A program made the position numbers and the translations under genes. The notes under the pieces were generated by a model. The model saw nothing but the letters and a program-made list of their open reading frames with translations, did no database searches and was not told the DNA's origin. A stretch of 6,553 bases of DNA from Methanosarcina sp. (GTDB lineage Archaea > Halobacteriota > Methanosarcinia > Methanosarcinales > Methanosarcinaceae). Location: assembly GCA_013331265.1 (NCBI GenBank), contig DUGS01000100.1:8577-15129 (forward strand). Direction: 5' to 3'. Below, one piece after another: positions 1 through 3,767 of this stretch (positions within the stretch are counted from its first letter, which is position 1; every line of letters starts with the position of its first letter).

Positions 1-190
1 CCGAGACGGGACTCGGGTAAGGTTAAATAGAGGATTTGCCCGAAAGCAGATAAAAAAGGAGTTTCGGGCAGAAAAAAGGATTTATTAAAGGTTTTTTCGG
101 TTAAAAGATATTTCATCTTCGGATTTTATCTCCTGTCCAATTCCTGTTCTATGTACCCATTTGTCGTTCTACTTTTTGCAGTGGTGCTGT
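1..190. other. Non-coding stretch downstream of cam
   Basis: I see no gene here. The plus strand is open in one frame from the window edge to a TAA at about 86-88, but it uses arginine codons (CGA, CGG) that the real genes here avoid, so it is probably not the tail of a coding region. The stretch holds GC-rich inverted repeats in the first 70 bases (CCGAG at 1-5 with CTCGG at 12-16; an 8-bp pair at 38-45 and 62-69) and several A/T runs. A small hairpin lies at 105-119 (AAGAT, loop of 5, ATCTT). It most likely serves as the 3' end region of cam. Confidence 0.5.
38..77 (-). terminator. Probable terminator region of cam
   Basis: Read on the minus strand downstream of the cam stop, a run of six T (77-72) is followed by a perfect 8-bp inverted repeat (GCCCGAAA at 38-45, TTTCGGGC at 62-69). 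Its 16-base loop contains a second run of six T (57-52). Archaeal RNA polymerase stops at oligo-T tracts without needing a hairpin, so the T runs are the main evidence and the stem is supportive. It lies about 115 bases past the cam stop codon. Confidence 0.45.
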
Positions 191-934
191 TTATGCGTTG
201 TACCCTTCGGCAAGGTTGATGTTTACGTATACTACAGCTTCATTTGTGTGCTTGTATGCATAATCATCCTTAATTTCGGGCAGCTTATCGGCTTCAGCCT
301 GAGAGGTTACTACAGTGCCTGCAGGAACATACCTGCCGTCTGGGATAGTTACACCAATTACTGCTGATGTCGGTTCAAGCACGCAATTGTTTCCTACCCT
401 TGATTTGAAAACAAAAGCCTGCATACCAATGAAGGTATCATTTCCAACATAAGCCGGACCATGGACCTGGGACTGGTGGGCAAGAGAAACCCTTTCTCCA
501 ATATAAACTGCATATTCTTTGCCTTTTACCTCAACCAGGTTTTTCTCTACCGGCTTTCCTTCCTCATCGATCGTCTCAAGGGCATGGAGTACAACACCGT
601 CCTGGATGTTGCTCTCATCTCCTACAAAGATCGGCATACCTTCATCGCCTCTGACCGAAGCCATTGGTGAAACCATCACTCTTGCACCTATTGTCACGTT
701 TCCAATTACTGATGCCTGAGGATGTATGTAAGCGGTTGGGTCAATAACCGGTTCGGTTGGTTCGGGATTCCAGGAAGTTACGGGATTTGCCTGGATATTT
801 GATACCTCACTCTCAACCACAGCATCTGTACTATTGTCTTCTTCTGCTCCTTCACCCTGCGAGACACACCCGCTTCCCGCAAGGATAAGTGCCAGGGATA
901 AAAGAAGGGCCATAAAAACCCTGTTAAATCTCAT
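191..934 (-). CDS. cam: Gamma-class carbonic anhydrase, exported (Cam)
   Basis: This enzyme reversibly hydrates CO2 to bicarbonate. In Methanosarcina, Cam acts outside the cytoplasmic membrane and is linked to growth on acetate. The 247-residue product has an N-terminal signal segment (residues 1-22, hydrophobic core about 7-19) ending in AGSGC, so Cys23 could be lipid-modified. A left-handed beta-helix of hexapeptide repeats (about 64-205) and a C-terminal helix region follow. Adding 36 to M. thermophila mature numbering places every key residue: metal ligands His117, His153 and His158 (Cam 81, 117, 122); proton-transfer residues Glu98 and Glu120 (Cam 62 and 84); and Arg95, Asn109, Gln111 and Asn238 (Cam 59, 73, 75, 202). 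The acidic loop that marks true Cam rather than CamH is present at about 120-131. The family works as a homotrimer with metal at subunit interfaces, Fe or Zn depending on preparation. The ATG start is supported by GGAGG six bases upstream. The gene is divergent from the lipid kinase gene. Confidence 0.97.
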   Translation of the reverse strand: MRFNRVFMALLLSLALILAGSGCVSQGEGAEEDNSTDAVVESEVSNIQANPVTSWNPEPTEPVIDPTAYIHPQASVIGNVTIGARVMVSPMASVRGDEGMPIFVGDESNIQDGVVLHALETIDEEGKPVEKNLVEVKGKEYAVYIGERVSLAHQSQVHGPAYVGNDTFIGMQAFVFKSRVGNNCVLEPTSAVIGVTIPDGRYVPAGTVVTSQAEADKLPEIKDDYAYKHTNEAVVYVNINLAEGYNA

Positions 935-940
935 AAAAGT

Positions 941-945
941 CCTCC
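941..945 (-). promoter_or_regulatory. Shine-Dalgarno site of cam
   Basis: On the minus strand GGAGG stands six bases before the ATG at 934-932. It is a full match to the archaeal anti-Shine-Dalgarno sequence and fixes the cam start. Confidence 0.8.
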
Positions 946-963
946 AGTGACAGTGTGAAGATT

Positions 964-999
964 ATAAATTATATAGACATTTCTATTTTTATTTAAAAA
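964..999 (-). promoter_or_regulatory. Candidate TATA region of cam
   Basis: Two TATA-like stretches read on the minus strand upstream of cam: TTTAAATAAAAATAG at about 984-997 and CTATATAATTTATAAT at about 964-978. With transcription starting about 25 bases downstream, the first would give a leader of roughly 30 bases. The second would give a very short leader that still contains the GGAGG. The whole spacer is AT-rich, so the choice is uncertain. Confidence 0.35.
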
Positions 1000-1114
1000 A
1001 TGATAAAAAATAAAAGTAAATTTATTTTGATATGAAAACCGAGATTGAACCTTTTTTTACGTAATGGATCGGTAAGCCAGGGTTATCAGGAATTCCATAA
1101 AATCCAAAAAGCCT

Positions 1115-1131
1115 TATATCTGAAAGATATA
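1115..1131 (+). promoter_or_regulatory. TATA-like element with inverted repeat before the lipid kinase
   Basis: TATATCT, GAA, AGATATA forms a perfect 7-bp inverted repeat. Its left arm overlaps a TATA-like stretch (TTATAT at 1114-1119) centred about 24 bases before the ATG at 1141. If it is the promoter, the transcript would begin at or next to the start codon (leaderless), which fits the lack of a Shine-Dalgarno sequence there. The alternative is that this stretch is coding, if translation begins at the TTG at 1045. Confidence 0.3.
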
Positions 1132-1140
1132 CAGAATGTC

Positions 1141-1839
1141 ATGCAGACTGTGCTTCAGGTTCCCATTGAGTCGATATATGCTGACCTGCCTGTATTTTCA
1201 GTGCTTGCAGCCTGGAATCTGTTTGTCCTCCTGGTTCTTTCAAAAAAGGTATATGAGTTTGCTTTAAAAAAAGGAAGGTCTGCCAGTTCTTCAATGTACT
1301 TCTCCAGAAAAGCAATCCATTTTTTAGCAGGCGGGTTGACGGCAATGCTCCTTCCTTTTGTTGCTCGTGAACCTGTCATTCCCGCACTGATGGCTTTTGG
1401 ACTTGCTCTTGCGACATATGTACCTCATAAACTTAACAGGCGCATGTACTGGTTCCAGGACCCTGAAAATATTTATGACGTGGATTTTACGCTAAGCTGG
1501 GGATTGATAATATTTTTCACCTGGTATATTGATAAGAGCTTCTGGCTTGGAGTGATCCCTGTGCTTTTTATGGCATATGGAGACGGGATTACCGGAATAA
1601 TCAGAAACCTGAAATATAATAAAAGGACAAAAGCCTGGGAAGGGACTGCAGGTATGCTCATTCTGTGCATAATTATCGGCGCACGGATGGGAACTGCTGG
1701 AATTCTTGCAGGAATTGTATGCTCATTTGTAGAAAGAATAGAAAATATGGATGACAATATTACAGTGCCTGCAGTTAGTTTATTTATCCTGCTCGGAGCT
1801 TATTATTATTTTCCTTCATTTACCAGTCCTCTCTATTGA
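1141..1839 (+). CDS. Polytopic membrane lipid kinase, SEC59/DGK1/VTE5 family (dolichol/phytol kinase-like)
   Basis: From the ATG at 1141 the product has 232 residues with about seven membrane segments (roughly 17-34, 58-74, 78-95, 118-130, 134-148, 169-196, 208-225). It carries the marks of the CTP-dependent dolichol kinase/phytol kinase/Dgk1 family: RKxxH (Arg56, Lys57, His60), a YGDGITG loop (146-152, Asp148), KxWEGTAG (164-171, Glu167), and a late DDNITVP motif (204-210) typical of the phytol kinase branch. Family members transfer phosphate from CTP to a membrane-embedded alcohol. In an archaeon the likely substrates are geranylgeraniol or another isoprenoid alcohol, or a diacyl/archaeol-type alcohol; this is inference. 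Genes of this family are often annotated as phosphatidate cytidylyltransferase. An in-frame TTG at 1045 would add 32 residues (264 in all), but that stretch has poorer codon use, no membrane character and no clear ribosome site. The gene appears to be monocistronic and divergent from cam. Confidence 0.85.
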   Translation: MQTVLQVPIESIYADLPVFSVLAAWNLFVLLVLSKKVYEFALKKGRSASSSMYFSRKAIHFLAGGLTAMLLPFVAREPVIPALMAFGLALATYVPHKLNRRMYWFQDPENIYDVDFTLSWGLIIFFTWYIDKSFWLGVIPVLFMAYGDGITGIIRNLKYNKRTKAWEGTAGMLILCIIIGARMGTAGILAGIVCSFVERIENMDDNITVPAVSLFILLGAYYYFPSFTSPLY

Positions 1840-1840
1840 C

Positions 1841-1865
1841 CTTTCTTAACTAAATCGTCTTTTTT
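1841..1865 (+). terminator. Oligo-T terminator after the lipid kinase
   Basis: Just past the TGA stop, the plus strand is pyrimidine-rich and ends in a run of six T at 1860-1865. Oligo-T tracts are sufficient archaeal termination signals. No stable hairpin is visible. Confidence 0.4.
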
Positions 1866-1908
1866 GACTCCTGAGTTATCTTATTAATAGGTCTTGAATC
1901 CTGACTTA
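1864..1908. repeat. Imperfect 15-bp direct repeat
   Basis: TTGACTCCTGAGTTA (1864-1878) recurs as TTGAATCCTGACTTA (1894-1908), with 13 of 15 bases identical and starts exactly 30 bases apart. It lies just after the lipid kinase. Function is unknown and chance is possible. Confidence 0.35.
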
Positions 1909-2069
1909 AAAGCCTGCTCGTTTTTAAGGTATCCCAAGTTGACAATCTAAAAGTTCATATATCTTCAAATGTAATAATATTAAAAAATAGGATACGTTGG
2001 GGAATAATTACATACAGAATTAAGAGGGAGCCTTGCAGATATTCATGCTTTAGATCAAATGACTAAGCT

Positions 2070-2102
2070 TATAAATTCAATTCACTGATGCCTGAATTTA
2101 TA
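2070..2102. repeat. Inverted repeat, 10-bp arms
   Basis: TATAAATTCA (2070-2079) and TGAATTTATA (2093-2102) are perfect reverse complements separated by 13 bases. The AAATTCA/TGAATTT core is shared with the repeat at 2149-2169. It lies upstream of the HEAT gene and could be a regulator site, but the AT-rich setting makes chance matches easier. Confidence 0.5.
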
Positions 2103-2148
2103 CACTGAAATTTAGTAAAAATCGTTTTCTTTAGGCTTTGTATGTGTT

Positions 2149-2169
2149 AAATTCATAGTATATGAATTT
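2149..2169. repeat. 21-bp near-palindrome, 9-bp arms
   Basis: AAATTCATA (2149-2157), three bases, then TATGAATTT (2161-2169) make a perfect inverted repeat. It ends 17 bases before the TATA-like CTTATAAG at 2187-2194 and about 70 bases before the more likely HEAT promoter. It contains the same AAATTCA/TGAATTT pair as 2070-2102, so both may be sites for one dimeric regulator; this is inference. Confidence 0.5.
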
Positions 2170-2240
2170 TAAAAACTGTTTGAAATCTTATAAGCGAAAG
2201 TAAGATAATTTTGTATGAATAAATTAATGATTTATATTAA

Positions 2241-2250
2241 ATTATATAAT
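2241..2250 (+). promoter_or_regulatory. Candidate TATA box of the HEAT gene
   Basis: ATTATATAAT lies about 45 bases before the ATG at 2290. Transcription starting about 25 bases downstream would give a leader of roughly 20 bases that includes the purine-rich ribosome site. A competing TATA-like site, CTTATAAG at 2187-2194, is placed to start transcripts near the upstream ATG at 2215. Confidence 0.4.
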
Positions 2251-2275
2251 TTTTCAGTAAACGATTACTTTGATT

Positions 2276-2288
2276 GGGGATGGAAAGA
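2276..2288 (+). promoter_or_regulatory. Purine-rich ribosome site deciding the HEAT start
   Basis: GGGGATGGAAAGA just before the ATG at 2290 resembles a Shine-Dalgarno region (partial GGA matches). The upstream ATG at 2215 has only AT-rich sequence before it. This favours translation from 2290. Confidence 0.4.
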
Positions 2289-2289
2289 G

Positions 2290-3663
2290 ATGGACGAGGA
2301 CATAAAGTATCTTATAAAGAAAGTAGAACGCTCTGTTTTTGCGGGGAACAGGGCAGCTGCTGCAAAAAAACTTGGGGAAATAGGGGACTTTGATGCTGTT
2401 CCAGTTCTGCTTAAAGCTCTTGAAGACTCCAGCTCGAAGGTAAAAGTTGCTGCTTCAGAAGCTCTTGGGGAAATCAATGACCCGGATGCAGTGCCAGGGC
2501 TGACAAATATGCTAGCTGATCCTGAAAGCTCTGTCAAAAAGGCGGCAATAATTGCTCTTGGAAAAATAGGCACGCCAGAAGCAGTTTCCGGGATTGTTAA
2601 AGGATTTAAGGACCCTGATAAGCTAATACAGAAAGAATCTGTAAAAGCACTGATGAAAATTGGGTCCGCAGAAGCTGTTTCAGGGCTTACAAGTGCTTTT
2701 GTTTTTTCGGACAGTTCGCTGAAAAGAATCTCGATAATAGCGCTTGGAAAAATGAACACTTATGAAGCAGCCCGTGGGATCATAAAAGCGCTTGAAGACC
2801 CGGATAACAGGGTAAGGCAGCAAGCCATAGAAACCCTTGGAAAAAGAGGTACTCCCGATATCCTTCCAGAGATGATGGAAATGCTCAACAACCCGGTACA
2901 GCCAGTACAGGAGGCAGCATCGGAAGCCCTCTGCAAGATTATAGGGGCATCAGAATCAGTACCCGTTCTTGTAAAAGCACTTGATGCTTCTGATAGAAAG
3001 GTCAGAAAGGCTTCGATAGAGGCTCTCTGGAAAGTGGGCACGTCTGAAGCTGTTTCCGCTCTTTTGAGAGAGATTGATGATGAAGATTGGTATTTGAGAA
3101 GCCGGGCTGCAGATGCACTTGCGGATATCGCTTCTCCTGAAGCGGCTATTGGTCTTGCAAAAGCCCTCGACTCCCATGATACTTCTGTAAGGAAAGTAAT
3201 AGTAAGCGCACTAGGGAAAATAGGTGCGCTTGAAACAATCGAAGGACTGGTTAAAGCCCTCGACGACCCTGAAAGCTCGATCCGGGAAGCTGCAGCTCTG
3301 GGGCTTGGAAAAACAGGAAAAACAGAAGCTGTTCCGGGGCTCTTGAAAGCTCTTAATGATTCAAAAAATACTGTGCAGGAAGCTGCTGCTGCATCACTTG
3401 GAGATATAAAGGCAAAAGAGGCCGTTCCTGAAATGCTAAAAATTCTTGAAGATCCTGAGTCTTTGATACATAAAACTGTAATCTCTTCACTCGAAAAAAT
3501 AGGTACTCCAGAGGCAGTTGCAGGTATTACACGGGCACTTGAGAGTCCTGATGCTTCAGTAAGAAAAGCTGCATCAAAAGCTCTCGAAAAAGTAGATAAA
3601 TCTGGCACTGCACTGGATAATGTAAAAAACCTTGAAACTTCAGGCTTCAAGGTTTTGCACTAA
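2290..3663 (+). CDS. HEAT-repeat protein (PBS-lyase HEAT-like, 31-residue units)
   Basis: The 457-residue product is almost entirely an alpha-solenoid. After an N-terminal unit (1-31), thirteen repeats begin at residues 32, 63, 94, 125, 156, 187, 219, 250, 281, 312, 343, 374 and 405. All are 31 residues long except the sixth, which has one extra isoleucine (217-218). The consensus resembles G-T-P-E-A-V-x-G-L-x-K-A-L-x-D-P-x-x-x-V-R-x-A-A-x-x-A-L-G-K-I, the E-Z/PBS-lyase type of HEAT repeat. Residues 436-457 form a short tail. There is no signal peptide, membrane segment or catalytic motif, so it is probably a cytoplasmic protein-binding scaffold. The partner is unknown and nothing here supports phycobilin lyase activity. 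Unit 8 (250-280) is the most divergent, with Trp-Tyr in the inter-helix region. An in-frame ATG at 2215 would add 25 residues with AT-rich, intergenic-like codons. The gene stands alone and converges on the histidine kinase gene. Confidence 0.92.
   Translation: MDEDIKYLIKKVERSVFAGNRAAAAKKLGEIGDFDAVPVLLKALEDSSSKVKVAASEALGEINDPDAVPGLTNMLADPESSVKKAAIIALGKIGTPEAVSGIVKGFKDPDKLIQKESVKALMKIGSAEAVSGLTSAFVFSDSSLKRISIIALGKMNTYEAARGIIKALEDPDNRVRQQAIETLGKRGTPDILPEMMEMLNNPVQPVQEAASEALCKIIGASESVPVLVKALDASDRKVRKASIEALWKVGTSEAVSALLREIDDEDWYLRSRAADALADIASPEAAIGLAKALDSHDTSVRKVIVSALGKIGALETIEGLVKALDDPESSIREAAALGLGKTGKTEAVPGLLKALNDSKNTVQEAAAASLGDIKAKEAVPEMLKILEDPESLIHKTVISSLEKIGTPEAVAGITRALESPDASVRKAASKALEKVDKSGTALDNVKNLETSGFKVLH
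2383..3594 (+). repeat. Thirteen tandem coding units of about 93 bp
   Basis: The HEAT units are visible in the DNA as a 93-bp period, with one 96-bp unit. Short DNA words encoding GTPEAV and ALGKIG recur, but the units have diverged in sequence. This suggests old duplications kept in register by the protein fold rather than recent expansion. Confidence 0.8.
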
Positions 3664-3675
3664 GGTTACCCGGAC

Positions 3676-3701
3676 AACAAATTTGTTCATGCAACAGCAT
3701 G
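3676..3701. repeat. Palindrome plus small hairpin in convergent spacer
   Basis: AACAAATTTGTT (3676-3687) is a perfect 12-bp palindrome, directly followed by CATGC-AACA-GCATG (3688-3701), a 5-bp hairpin. They lie between the two convergent stop codons, so they may help shape the 3' ends of either transcript. No stronger role can be seen. Confidence 0.4.
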
Positions 3702-3727
3702 TCGCTATCAAAATATGAAATCGGCTC

Positions 3728-3757
3728 GGGTATGATATTTCCTACCCTACTATTTTT
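3728..3757 (+). terminator. Possible terminator of the HEAT gene
   Basis: GGGTA (3728-3732) and TACCC (3743-3747) can pair across a 10-base loop. A short T run (3753-3757) follows on the plus strand. The stem could also serve the convergent kinase transcript, whose own T run (3713-3710 on the minus strand) is weaker. Confidence 0.35.
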
Positions 3758-3767
3758 GAGTTTAAGG

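Larger units (their letters stand above)
1840..2289. other. Spacer between lipid kinase and HEAT gene
   Basis: About 450 bases without a supported gene, AT-rich throughout. It holds the oligo-T terminator, an imperfect 15-base direct repeat (1864-1878 and 1894-1908), two inverted repeats sharing the same heptamer (2070-2102 and 2149-2169), a second TATA-like palindrome CTTATAAG at 2187-2194, and the likely HEAT gene promoter near 2241. Purine-rich GAGGGAG at about 2023-2029 resembles a ribosome site, but only a few codons follow before a stop. Confidence 0.5.

Noticed and set aside
1..88. Plus-strand frame open from the left edge to about 88, as the tail of a gene
   Set aside because: Only 28 codons, with arginine codons unlike the neighbouring genes and inverted repeats inside; too little to support a call.
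161..719. Short plus-strand open frames opposite cam
   Set aside because: They lie entirely or mostly over the strongly supported cam gene on the other strand and have no recognisable domains.
986..1015. Inverted repeat TTTTATTT/AAATAAAA between cam and the lipid kinase
   Set aside because: Pure A/T low-complexity sequence; expected by chance in such a spacer.
2383..3594. 93-bp tandem units as a CRISPR array or satellite
   Set aside because: The units are coding HEAT repeats with diverged DNA, not identical short repeats with unique spacers.
2265..3650. Two long minus-strand open frames opposite the HEAT gene
   Set aside because: They arise from the periodic codon pattern of the HEAT repeats; the plus-strand product has clear 31-residue repeats, the antisense product is low-complexity Ser/Ala/Phe.
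2290..3663. HEAT gene as a phycobilisome lyase (CpcE/NblB)
   Set aside because: The PBS-lyase label describes the repeat type only; methanogens have no phycobilins and nothing else here points to bilin chemistry.
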